Assembly (NCBI GenBank): GCA_903910005.1
Contig: CAIVXW010000317.1
Span: 1-14,842 of the forward strand
Length of the DNA: 14,842 nucleotides
Direction: 5' to 3'
From: an uncultured Methylococcaceae bacterium
GTDB taxonomy: Bacteria; Pseudomonadota; Gammaproteobacteria; Methylococcales; Methylococcaceae
Part shown: positions 1 to 7,669 of the stretch, piece by piece
Layout: the number at the start of each line of letters is the position of its first letter
How positions within the stretch are numbered: position 1 is the first letter of the stretch
Position numbers and translations under genes: made by a program
Notes under the pieces: generated by a model
Database searches by the model: none
Told to the model about the DNA's origin: nothing
The model's input: the letters and a program-made list of their open reading frames with translations, nothing else

Positions 1-1299
1 CTCAAGACCATCGGCTACGACCGGGTTTATACCCGCGCCCGGGGACCTTATCTGTACGACGACAAGGACAACCAGTACCTTGACCTGTTGAGCGGTTTTG
101 GGGTATTCGCCCTGGGACGTAATCACCCGACCGTCATTCGCGCCCTGCAGGATGTTCTTGCCAGCGAATTACCTGACATGGTGCAGATGGATGTGTCGTT
201 GCTGAGTGGCATCCTGGCGGAAAAGCTGCTGGCCCACTGCCCGGAGCGTGTCAACCGGCTGTTTTTCTGTAATTCCGGGGCTGAAGCGGTGGAAGCCGCC
301 ATCAAGTTCAGCCGTTATACCACCCGGCGCGACAAAATCCTCTACTGCGAACACGGCTTTCACGGCTTGACCCTGGGTGCCCTGTCGCTCAACGGCGAAC
401 AGATTTTCCGTGAAGGATTTGGCCCCTTGCTGCCCGCCTGCGGGTCGGTTCCCTTCAATGATCTTCCGGCCCTGGAAGAAGCCCTGAAAAACCGTGATGT
501 GGCCGCTTTCATGGTGGAGCCCATTCAGGGCAAGGGGGTCAACATTCCGGGCGACGATTACCTGCCCGAAGCCGCCCGTCTTTGTGCCCGTTACGGTACC
601 CTGCTGGTCATGGATGAAATCCAGACCGGTATTGCCCGCACGGGAAAATTCTGGGCCATGGAACACTGGGGAGTGGAGCCTGACATGATTCTGATGGCCA
701 AGGCCCTTTCCGGCGGGTTTGTCCCGGTTGGTGGCGTCGCCATGACCCAACAGATCATGGATGCCGTTTTTAACCGGATGGACAGGGCCGTAGTACATGG
801 CTCAACCTTCTCCAAAAACAACATGGCCATGGCAGCCGGCATCGCCACCCTGCAAGTGATCGAGGACGAAAAACTGGTGGAAAATGCGGCCCGCATCGGC
901 AGTGAACTGCTGGCGGGTCTGGACGCCATGACCGCACGGTATGAGTTGCTGCAACAGGTACGCGGCAAGGGACTGATGCTGGCTCTGGAGTTTGGCTCGC
1001 CGCGCAGCCTCAGTCTGAAAGCCGCCTGGAGCCTGCTGGAAACCGCCAACAAGGGGTTGTTCAGCCAGATGATTACCATCCCGCTGTTCAAAAATCACCG
1101 TATTCTGAGTCAGGTGGCCGGGCACGGCATGAACGTGGTCAAGTTTCTGCCGCCGCTGGTCATCAATGATGCTGACAAGGACTGGATTTTACGCGCCCTG
1201 GACGCGGTGATTGCCGATTGCCACAAGGTTCCCGGTGCAATATGGGATCTCGGCAAAAATCTGGCCGGACACGCCCTGAAAAGCAAGGCGGGCAGTTGA
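1..1299 (+). CDS. Class III PLP-dependent aminotransferase (5' end outside the window)
   Basis: The reading frame is open from base 1, so the start lies upstream; 432 residues are visible. It is a fold-type I, class III (ornithine/acetylornithine/GABA-like) aminotransferase that moves an amino group using PLP. Visible landmarks are the FCNSGAEAVEAAIK phosphate-binding region, YCEHGFHG, the MDEIQTGIARTG motif with its Asp at visible residue 205, and AKALSGG, whose Lys (codon at 700) should form the Schiff base. HGSTFSKNN completes the cofactor pocket. The C-terminal half has a VAGHGMNVVKFLPPLVI segment. The overall style, with LSGFGVFALGRNHP near the start, recalls aminotransferases assigned to aminohopanoid synthesis (HpnO) as well as generic ornithine/diamine aminotransferases. 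I cannot decide the substrate from sequence. The family is certain; an HpnO role is only a candidate. copC follows 58 bp downstream on the same strand. Confidence 0.93.
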   Translation, partial: LKTIGYDRVYTRARGPYLYDDKDNQYLDLLSGFGVFALGRNHPTVIRALQDVLASELPDMVQMDVSLLSGILAEKLLAHCPERVNRLFFCNSGAEAVEAAIKFSRYTTRRDKILYCEHGFHGLTLGALSLNGEQIFREGFGPLLPACGSVPFNDLPALEEALKNRDVAAFMVEPIQGKGVNIPGDDYLPEAARLCARYGTLLVMDEIQTGIARTGKFWAMEHWGVEPDMILMAKALSGGFVPVGGVAMTQQIMDAVFNRMDRAVVHGSTFSKNNMAMAAGIATLQVIEDEKLVENAARIGSELLAGLDAMTARYELLQQVRGKGLMLALEFGSPRSLSLKAAWSLLETANKGLFSQMITIPLFKNHRILSQVAGHGMNVVKFLPPLVINDADKDWILRALDAVIADCHKVPGAIWDLGKNLAGHALKSKAGS

Positions 1300-1357
1300 T
1301 TTCAGCGTTGCTGCCCTGAACCGCCCCACCTCCCTTCATTTGATGGAAAATTAAGCA

Positions 1358-1711
1358 ATGTACGCCAGATTTTTGATACTCCTGCTGTGGCTCGGTGTTA
1401 ACGGGCCGCTTATGGCTCATGCCGTGGTTACCGAATCCTCACTGACCCGCGAACCCATCAAGGCCCACCGCGAAACAACGGTACTGCTGGCGTTCAATTC
1501 CAACGTGGAATTGTCGCTGTCGCGGTTTTTTCTGGTTTCCAGCGGCGATGTTCATCAGCCCGCCCGGGTGGACAAGGGCAGCAAACCGGGGCAAATCCGC
1601 ATTCATTTACCGGCCCTGGAGCCGGGTGACTACGCCCTTAAATACAAGGTGTTTGCGGCGGATGGTCACCTGACCGAAAGCGTCATCCGTTTTGCAGTTG
1701 GGGGACAATAA
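1358..1711 (+). CDS. copC: CopC-type periplasmic copper-binding protein
   Basis: A 117-residue secreted protein with a hydrophobic signal peptide (residues 1-20, ending PLMA). Cleavage after Ala20 would leave His21 as the first mature residue. CopC proteins bind Cu(II) through the N-terminal amino group and His1 plus a later Asp and His (a histidine brace). Here Asp102 and His104, in the segment AADGHLTES, match that signature, so the high-affinity Cu(II) site looks intact. The mature domain of about 97 residues is the usual size for the beta-barrel fold. The Met-rich Cu(I) loop of plasmid-borne CopC proteins is not seen. copD starts two bases after the stop, so the two are almost certainly co-transcribed. 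The Shine-Dalgarno before ATG 1358 is poor, but the signal peptide supports this start. Confidence 0.9.
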   Translation: MYARFLILLLWLGVNGPLMAHAVVTESSLTREPIKAHRETTVLLAFNSNVELSLSRFFLVSSGDVHQPARVDKGSKPGQIRIHLPALEPGDYALKYKVFAADGHLTESVIRFAVGGQ

Positions 1712-1713
1712 CC

Positions 1714-3369
1714 ATGTACATGCAGGGTCTGGCCAATTTTCTCGATGACTTTCTGGGGGGACTGATACTCATTGCCTACGCTTTGGTGGTCGGCAGTTTC
1801 CTCTGGAGTGCCATCATCCTCAAGGTATGGAGCCGGGAGTGTACCGCCGGTACCGGAATCATCCGGGGCTGTATCCACATTTTGCGGGCCGGGGCTATGG
1901 CCCTGGCCATCATGATGCTGCTTAAGCTCATCATCAAGGGGTTGATTCTGACCGCAGTACTGGGTGAATTGCCTGTGGCGGCCTATTTTTCGACGGTGCA
2001 GTTTCAGGCCGGTCTGCTGCGGTTGATTCTGGCGGGCGGGTTGGTGTATCTCGCGCCGTTCCTGTTGCAGGCTCCTACCCGGCGCGTACTCTGGAATCTG
2101 GCTGCCGCGCTGACGGTTCCCCTGGTTGTCAGTGGAGCCTGGCTGGTGCATGGGGTCGGACGGTTTGAATACCGCGAAGCCCTGATGGTGACGACGGTCA
2201 TCCACCAGTTGGCGGCGGCCATCTGGTTTGGCGGGGTTGCCCAATTGCTGGCACTGTGGCGTCTGGGTCATCGGGATCCGGATGCCCAGGCCCTGTGGCC
2301 GGAGGCCATTCGCGGTTTTGCCGTACTGGGTATCGGCTCAGTGGTGGCCCTGGTGCTGACGGGGTTGCCGCTGGCATGGACTTACATCGGCAGTTGGGAC
2401 GGGTTTCTGGGAACCGGTTATGGCAGTCTGGTCGCAACCAAACTCATTTTCTTCGTGATTGCCCTCGGGTTTGCCTGGATGAATCATTCAGCCGGGCGTC
2501 GCCATGACAATCTGGCCCTAGCGCACAAAATTCCCTTTTACATCGAAGCTGAAGCCTTCATTCTGATTGGCGTGTTATTCATAGCCGCCACCCTGTCATC
2601 CCAACCGCCCTCGATTGATATTCAGGAACTCACTGCCCCGGTTGCGGACGTCATCGAGATGTTCATGCCGCACACGCCCCACCTGAGTTCGCCCAGTCAT
2701 GACCAGTTGATGGCAGGGGAAGCCGGGCGGGTGGCCGTGGTGAATAAAATTCCCTCCCTGGCGGCAACCGAGTGGTCGGATTACAACCACAACATTTCCG
2801 GCCTGTTTCTGACGGCGATGGGGCTGGTGGCCATGCTGTCGTATCACCGCCGCTTTGAATGGGCCAAGTACTGGCCGATTGGCTTTATCGGCCTCAGCAT
2901 CTTTCTGTTTTTCCGCAGTGATGCCGAAACCTGGCCGCTGGGACCAATCGGTTTTTGGGAAAGCACCTTCGGTAACGGGGAAGTTTTCCAGCACCGTATC
3001 GCCACCCTGCTGGCTTTTGCCCTGGGGGTGATGGAAGTCAGGGCACGGGCCAACCCGGATGCACAAAAATTACGCTACCTGTTCCCGTTACTGTGTGCCT
3101 TCGGTGGCATCCTGCTGCTGACCCACGCCCACGCCGAATTTGAACTCAAAAGCGAGTACCTGATTCAATCGACCCACACCAGCATGGGAGTGCTGGCCGT
3201 CATCATGGCCAGTGGCCGCTGGCTGGAGTTACGCCTGGCCGGCTTTGGCAGTGGCTATCAGATGGAAAATCCGGAAAATCGGGAAGGCCATATCGCGGGC
3301 TTCATTGCCATCACGGCCATGTTCCTGATCGGCATCATCCTGCTGTTTTACCGCGAACCCCTGTATTGA
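1714..3369 (+). CDS. copD: CopD-type copper transport membrane protein with extra C-terminal membrane domain
   Basis: A 551-residue polytopic inner-membrane protein. Residues 1 to about 297 form a CopD domain with roughly eight hydrophobic segments. It includes the VIHQLAAAIWFGGV helix (His164) and ends with the family-typical EAEAFILIGVLFIAATLSSQPP stretch. CopD proteins are thought to pass copper across the inner membrane with CopC. A hydrophilic stretch (about 298-358) containing several His follows (MPHTPHLSSPSHD). Then comes a second membrane region (about 359-551) with more helices and histidines at HAHAEFE (471-473) and STHTSMG (487-489). CopD domains alone are around 300 residues, so this is a nearly doubled form. 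A GGGGGA Shine-Dalgarno inside the end of copC supports ATG 1714. The last 22 bp overlap the convergent gene at 3348-3848. The CopD call is firm; the function of the C-terminal half is unknown. Confidence 0.88.
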   Translation: MYMQGLANFLDDFLGGLILIAYALVVGSFLWSAIILKVWSRECTAGTGIIRGCIHILRAGAMALAIMMLLKLIIKGLILTAVLGELPVAAYFSTVQFQAGLLRLILAGGLVYLAPFLLQAPTRRVLWNLAAALTVPLVVSGAWLVHGVGRFEYREALMVTTVIHQLAAAIWFGGVAQLLALWRLGHRDPDAQALWPEAIRGFAVLGIGSVVALVLTGLPLAWTYIGSWDGFLGTGYGSLVATKLIFFVIALGFAWMNHSAGRRHDNLALAHKIPFYIEAEAFILIGVLFIAATLSSQPPSIDIQELTAPVADVIEMFMPHTPHLSSPSHDQLMAGEAGRVAVVNKIPSLAATEWSDYNHNISGLFLTAMGLVAMLSYHRRFEWAKYWPIGFIGLSIFLFFRSDAETWPLGPIGFWESTFGNGEVFQHRIATLLAFALGVMEVRARANPDAQKLRYLFPLLCAFGGILLLTHAHAEFELKSEYLIQSTHTSMGVLAVIMASGRWLELRLAGFGSGYQMENPENREGHIAGFIAITAMFLIGIILLFYREPLY

Positions 3370-3848
3370 AGGCCTATATCCCGTTCGATGATGACATAGG
3401 CCAAAATCCACAGGATCGCGTCCCAACCATCCAGCCAGTGACCCTGCCAGACCCACAAACCCGCCACACCGACCAGACCGGGTAGCAATACTCCCCGATG
3501 CAGCACCCCGGCCCAGCAAAAGGAATCAGAACGGCGGGGGTGTCTCAATTCCCACTCCATCACGAGGATCACGGCAAACCAAAGGCCGGTGTTGACCACA
3601 TCCAGCCAGTCCTCGTGCAGGGTGTGGTGCAGAAAGATGGCCGCAATCAGCAAAATCAGCCCGAATCGTATTGCATGCAGCAGGGCGCGGCGGAAGGGCG
3701 TCAGGCCCAAACGGGTTTCGCTGTCAATCAGTAGCAGCAGGCCCAGCCAGGCCGAACCGTCCAGGGCACTCAACAGGTCGGTTCGGGCATAGAACACAAT
3801 ATCAACCGCCAGCAAAATCAGCAGGCCGATACCAACCCCTTTCGCCAT
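3348..3848 (-). CDS. Small integral membrane protein of unknown function, downstream of cyoE
   Basis: A 166-residue protein with four or five hydrophobic segments (about 4-20, 30-42, 58-75, 86-98 and 120-155). Acidic and basic residues sit within or beside the helices (LLLLIDSETR, VMEWELR, IIERDIGLQ). There is a small His cluster, HHTLHEDW (74-81), and the protein is rich in Trp. No signal peptide or catalytic motif is visible and I do not recognise a named family. An AAGGG Shine-Dalgarno lies four bases before ATG 3848. The gene begins 17 bp after cyoE stops, so the two should form one transcript. A role linked to heme or oxidase biogenesis is inference from position only. Its 3' end overlaps the end of copD by 22 bp, tail to tail. 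Confidence 0.75.
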   Translation of the reverse strand: MAKGVGIGLLILLAVDIVFYARTDLLSALDGSAWLGLLLLIDSETRLGLTPFRRALLHAIRFGLILLIAAIFLHHTLHEDWLDVVNTGLWFAVILVMEWELRHPRRSDSFCWAGVLHRGVLLPGLVGVAGLWVWQGHWLDGWDAILWILAYVIIERDIGLQYRGSR

Positions 3849-3865
3849 TTTGCCCTTCTCCGCCG

Positions 3866-4765
3866 TCAGATCAGCCAGTAATGGTCTACCAGCAGGGCTG
3901 AGAAGATACCCACCAGATAGACCAGCGAGTAGCCAAAGGTACCCATGGCCAGGGCAGGATCGGCATTTTGGCGGAGGCGGAAGGCGTGGTAGAGAAAACC
4001 GCCGCCAAAACCGATGGCGGCGATCAGGTAGATAAGCCCGCTCATGCCGGTCAAAAACGGGAACAGGCTTACCAGAAACAGCAGCACGGTGTACAACAGA
4101 ATATGGAGTTGGGTCATTTCAATGCCGTGGGTTACCGGCAGCATCGGAATGTCAACCTTGCGATAATCGTCTTTTTTGGCGATGGCATAGGCCCAGAAAT
4201 GGGGCGGTGTCCAGACAAAAATCAGCAGAAACAACAGCAGGGCGTAGGGATGAATCTGGTTGGTGACGGCGCACCAGCCCAGCACCGGCGGGGCTGCTCC
4301 CGCCGCGCCGCCGATTACGATGTTCTGCGGGGTGGCCCGTTTGAGATAAACCGTGTAAATCACGGCATAGCCTATGAGGGACAAAAGGGTCAGGATCATG
4401 GTGAGGACGTTCACCAGAAGGCCCAGTATCAGCATGGATGACAGCCCCAGAACCGCAGCAAACAGGATGACCTCGCGGGGTTGAACTTGTCCCTGGGGGA
4501 GTGGTCGGTTCTGCGTTCTGGCCATTGCGGCATCGGCTTCCCGATCCAGCAGGTGGTTGAGGGCCGCCGCCGAGGCTGCGGCCAGTCCGATTCCCACGCT
4601 GCCCCACCAGAGTTCCGGCAAGGGGGGCCAGCCAGGCACCGCGAGAAACATGCCGATGACGGCGGTAAATACGATATGCCCGACCACCTTGAGCTTGCAA
4701 AGGCCCAGGTAGGTCTTCCAGGACACGGACGAAGGAGCGGTTTCTTTGGATTGATTCGGATTCAT
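3866..4765 (-). CDS. cyoE: Protoheme IX farnesyltransferase (heme O synthase)
   Basis: A 299-residue UbiA-superfamily membrane prenyltransferase that attaches a farnesyl group to heme b to make heme O. Heme O is the cofactor of bo-type oxidases and the precursor of heme A. The first prenyl-diphosphate/Mg motif is NHLLDREADAAMARTQNRPLP (residues 70-90, with Asp74 and Asp78). It is followed by the family-typical YLKRATPQNIVIGG (140-153) and the second polar loop WTPPHFWAYAIAKKDDYRKVDIPMLP (185-210). About nine hydrophobic segments and the length match CyoE/CtaB. Synonyms are ctaB and cox10. No oxidase subunit genes are in the window, so the gene stands apart from its usual operon partners. It is divergent from the M16 peptidase pair across a 60-bp spacer and leads into the small membrane protein downstream. 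The Shine-Dalgarno before ATG 4765 is weak. Confidence 0.96.
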   Translation of the reverse strand: MNPNQSKETAPSSVSWKTYLGLCKLKVVGHIVFTAVIGMFLAVPGWPPLPELWWGSVGIGLAAASAAALNHLLDREADAAMARTQNRPLPQGQVQPREVILFAAVLGLSSMLILGLLVNVLTMILTLLSLIGYAVIYTVYLKRATPQNIVIGGAAGAAPPVLGWCAVTNQIHPYALLLFLLIFVWTPPHFWAYAIAKKDDYRKVDIPMLPVTHGIEMTQLHILLYTVLLFLVSLFPFLTGMSGLIYLIAAIGFGGGFLYHAFRLRQNADPALAMGTFGYSLVYLVGIFSALLVDHYWLI

Positions 4766-4825
4766 CGCGGAAAATGCCTAGGGTATAAACAGTTTTTTTT
4801 CATTCAAACTCGGGAGAACGTCAAC
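4766..4825. promoter_or_regulatory. Short divergent intergenic region between cyoE and the M16 pair
   Basis: These 60 bp must hold the promoters of both divergent units, unless they lie in the coding ends. The region contains TATAAA (4784-4789) and a run of eight T (4793-4800). On the plus strand TATAAA could be a -10 element with TTCATC (4761-4766) 17 bp upstream, but that -35 matches the consensus poorly. GGAG at 4813-4816 is the Shine-Dalgarno for ATG 4826. The promoter assignment is inference. Confidence 0.3.
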
Positions 4826-6205
4826 ATGTCATTTCGCGGACTCCGTATTGTCCTGCTGTTAATGTCTCCGGGGCTGCATGCCGCAGAACCCCTGATTCAT
4901 GAGTTCGGACTGGCAAACGGATTGAAGATTCTGGTACAGGAAGATCACCGATCCCCTGCCGTAGTGTCGCAGGTTTGGTACAAGGTGGGTTCAAGCAGTG
5001 AATATGGGGGCATTACCGGTGTTTCCCATATGCTGGAACACATGATGTTCAAAGGGACGGCCAAACACCCGCCCGGCGAATTTTCCCGCATTATCGCAGC
5101 AAACGGAGGGCGAGAAAACGCTTTTACCGGACGCGACTACACGGCCTATTTTCAGACTCTGGAAAAGAGCCGTCTGCCGGTCAGTTTTGAACTGGAAGCG
5201 GATCGCATGAGAAATTTGCGTCTGTTGCAGGCCGAATTTGCCAAGGAGCAGCAGGTTGTACTGGAAGAGCGTCGGCTTAGAACCGACGATCAACCCCGCG
5301 CCCTGCTCGATGAACATTTTTCAGCACTCACCTTTACCAACAGCCCCTACCGTAATCCGGTGATTGGCTGGCCGGATGATGTGGGAAAGCTGACCCTGAC
5401 GGATCTAAAACAGTGGTATGAACGCTGGTATGCCCCCAACAATGCCACGGTGGTGGTGGTGGGTGATGTGGAGCCTGCGTTCGTGCTGCAACAGGCCAAA
5501 AAGTACTTTGGGCCGCTCAAGTCGGGGCAATTGCCGACACTGAAACCCCAAACCGAAGTTGAACAACGTGGTTTGCGCCGCATGACCCTGCGTGTTCCTG
5601 CCAAACTGCCATACCTCAGCCTGGCCTACAAAACGCCCTCCCTGAAAACGGCTGCGGCTGACTGGGAGGCCTATGCCCTGGAAGTGGCGGCCGGGATACT
5701 GGATGCCGGCAACAGTGCCCGTCTGGCCAGCCGTCTGGTACGCGGAGGCCAGATTGCGGCGGGCGTCGGGGCCGGGTATGACTTGCAAGCCCGTTTGTCG
5801 ACGGTATTTTCGCTGGAAGGCACCCCGGCCCAGGGCAAAACCCTGGCTGAACTGGAATCAGCCCTGCTGGACGAAATCAGGCATCTGCGCGAGGAGGCGG
5901 TTTCCGCTGAGGAACTGGAGCGGGTCAAGGCCCAGGTATTGGCTCACCATGTATTTCAGCGCGATTCCATGTTCTATCAGGCCATGCAGATTGGCATGGC
6001 CGAAACGGTGGGTCTGGGTTGGCGTAGCGTGGAAGACTATGTGAAACGCATTGAAACCGTCACGCCAGATCAGGTGCTGGCGGTAGCACGCAAATACCTG
6101 GTGGAAGACCGGCTTAATGTCGCCCATCTGGAACCGTTGCCCTTGCCGGAAGGCATTTCCCTGCCCGATGAATCCCCCAGTACCGGAGGTGCCCATGTCC
6201 GCTAA
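4826..6205 (+). CDS. Secreted M16 (pitrilysin/insulinase family) zinc protease, catalytic subunit
   Basis: A 459-residue protein from ATG 4826. The frame is open further upstream, but only this start gives a signal peptide (residues 1-19, LRIVLLLMSPGLHAA), and a GGAG lies nine bases before it. The inverted zinc motif HMLEH (68-72) is intact. The distal zinc-binding Glu lies in VVLEERR (147 or 148), about 75 residues on, as M16 enzymes require. Two M16 half-domains are present: the N-terminal one to about residue 225, with YAPNNATVVVVGDV near its end, and a C-terminal inactive one. The roughly 50-kDa size matches bacterial M16B enzymes that work as homo- or heterodimers. The next gene, a non-catalytic homologue, overlaps by 11 bp, so the pair is probably a periplasmic heterodimer. 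The substrate is unknown. Confidence 0.93.
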   Translation: MSFRGLRIVLLLMSPGLHAAEPLIHEFGLANGLKILVQEDHRSPAVVSQVWYKVGSSSEYGGITGVSHMLEHMMFKGTAKHPPGEFSRIIAANGGRENAFTGRDYTAYFQTLEKSRLPVSFELEADRMRNLRLLQAEFAKEQQVVLEERRLRTDDQPRALLDEHFSALTFTNSPYRNPVIGWPDDVGKLTLTDLKQWYERWYAPNNATVVVVGDVEPAFVLQQAKKYFGPLKSGQLPTLKPQTEVEQRGLRRMTLRVPAKLPYLSLAYKTPSLKTAAADWEAYALEVAAGILDAGNSARLASRLVRGGQIAAGVGAGYDLQARLSTVFSLEGTPAQGKTLAELESALLDEIRHLREEAVSAEELERVKAQVLAHHVFQRDSMFYQAMQIGMAETVGLGWRSVEDYVKRIETVTPDQVLAVARKYLVEDRLNVAHLEPLPLPEGISLPDESPSTGGAHVR

Positions 6206-7511
6206 GTATCCCCTGTTTGGCCTGCTGGTCATGTGGTTGTGTGTCAGTCCGCCGTTGTCGGCTGCACCGGCCATTGACCACTGGACAACCCCCAAAGATA
6301 TTGCGATTTACCATGTCCCCACCCAGGGTCTACCACTGGTGGATGTCCGGGTGGTGTTTGATGCCGGCAGTGCCCGCGATGACCGCCAGTTCGGGCTGGC
6401 GGCCATGACTTCGGCCCTGCTGGACACCGGAGCCGCTGACTGGAATGCCGATGCCATCGCCAGTCGGCTTGACGGGGTCGGCGCCCAACTGGGCACCGGG
6501 GTGTCCCGTGACATGGCCTGGTTATCGTTGCGTAGCCTGACCCTGCCGGACAAGCTTGCCATCGCGCTGGAAACGGCAGAGGCCATTCTGACGCATCCCC
6601 GCTTTGAGCAAACGGATTTCGAGCGCGAACGGCAACGGGCACTGGTGGCCATACAGCAGCGCGGCGAGTCGCCGGATGAACTGGCTGACATTGCCTTCAA
6701 CCGCCTGTTATACGGTGATCATCCCTATGCCCACCCGGAAGAGGGTTTTACCGAGACCCTCACGGCCCTGAGCCGGGATGACCTGATCCGGTTTCATCAA
6801 CAGTACTACACCCGCCGTAACGCTCTGGTGGTGGTGGTTGGTGACGTCTCCCGGGCCGAGGCAGAAACCATGGCAGAACGTCTGGTCGGCGGTTTACCGG
6901 TCGGTGAGGTACCGCCTGCGCTGACCGAACCTCCGGCGAAAACGGCGGCGGCTTCCGAGAAAACCGCCTATCCCTCTGAACAAACCCACGTGTTGATCGG
7001 TACGCTGGGACTCAAGGTAAATGACCCTGATTATTTTCCGCTGTACGTGGGCAATCATATTCTGGGTGGCAGCGGGCTGGTATCGCTCATCAGTGAGGAA
7101 ATCCGCGAGAAGCGCGGCTTGTCCTACAGTGCCCACAGTTATTTTTATCCCCACCGCGAGGCAGGTCCCTGGATTGTAGGGTTGCAAACCCGTAACGAGA
7201 AAGCCGGGGAAGCCTTGCAGGTGGCCCTGGACACGGTGTCCGGTTTCATTCAGCGGGGGCCCAGCACGACCGAACTGGAGGCGGCCAAGCAGAATATCGT
7301 GGGCGGGTTTGTGTTGCGCCTAGACAGTAACCAGAAACTGACCGAGCAGGTTGCCGGTATCGCCTTTTACCGGCGTCCCCTGGATTATCTGTCCACCTAT
7401 ACGGCAAAGGTGAATGCCGTGACCCGTGAAGACATCCGCCAGGCCTTTGCCCGTCGCATTGACCCCGCCAAACTCCAGACCGTACTGGTCGGTGGTGGAG
7501 CGAAGCCCTGA
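6195..7511 (+). CDS. Secreted M16 family protein lacking the zinc site, probable partner subunit
   Basis: A 438-residue protein starting at ATG 6195, four bases after GGAGGT (6185-6190) and overlapping the upstream gene by 11 bp. A signal peptide (about 1-24, ending PPLSAAP) is present only with this start. The M16 fold is clear from FDAGSARDDRQFGLAAM, the RRNALVVVVGDV strand and the C-terminal EKRGLSYSAHSYF segment. Where the catalytic partner has HMLEH, this protein has AMTSA (70-74), so both His and the Glu are replaced and it cannot bind catalytic zinc. The conserved Arg of RGLSY is typical of the non-catalytic subunit, which helps hold substrate in mitochondrial MPP-like and bacterial M16B heterodimers. 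It is probably co-translated with the protease. Confidence 0.92.
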   Translation: MSAKYPLFGLLVMWLCVSPPLSAAPAIDHWTTPKDIAIYHVPTQGLPLVDVRVVFDAGSARDDRQFGLAAMTSALLDTGAADWNADAIASRLDGVGAQLGTGVSRDMAWLSLRSLTLPDKLAIALETAEAILTHPRFEQTDFERERQRALVAIQQRGESPDELADIAFNRLLYGDHPYAHPEEGFTETLTALSRDDLIRFHQQYYTRRNALVVVVGDVSRAEAETMAERLVGGLPVGEVPPALTEPPAKTAAASEKTAYPSEQTHVLIGTLGLKVNDPDYFPLYVGNHILGGSGLVSLISEEIREKRGLSYSAHSYFYPHREAGPWIVGLQTRNEKAGEALQVALDTVSGFIQRGPSTTELEAAKQNIVGGFVLRLDSNQKLTEQVAGIAFYRRPLDYLSTYTAKVNAVTREDIRQAFARRIDPAKLQTVLVGGGAKP

Positions 7512-7669
7512 TCAAGGTGAATTCGGGTTAAGGTGCGAGTGGTGAATGGTGAATGGGGGTATCGATTGCTGGTCGGTATGTGGTACTCCCGGCATACCAC
7601 TTGCCATTCACCACTGATCATTCACCCCGTCATTGATCCGAACTGACGTTGATTTAGAGGTTGAACGGA
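7512..7669. repeat. Non-coding spacer with an inverted repeat made of GGTGAAT units
   Basis: I find no convincing gene in these 158 bp. AGTGGTGAATGG (7538-7549) is perfectly inverted as CCATTCACCACT (7604-7615). The heptamer GGTGAAT occurs at 7516, 7541 and 7548, and its complement ATTCACC at 7606 and 7620. An inner pair, GGTATG (7575-7580) and CATACC (7593-7598), would let the segment fold as a long interrupted hairpin. This resembles small palindromic repeats scattered between genes in many proteobacteria. Dispersal in this genome cannot be judged from one copy. AGAGG at 7656-7660 is the Shine-Dalgarno of the next gene. Confidence 0.7.

Noticed and set aside
3968..4441. A 157-residue plus-strand open frame inside cyoE
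   Set aside because: Its composition is Gln-rich and unlike a real protein; it is antisense to the conserved prenyltransferase.
4481..4825. Extended start of the first M16 gene, adding 115 residues
   Set aside because: The extension runs antisense through cyoE, and ATG 4826 has a Shine-Dalgarno and begins a clear signal peptide.
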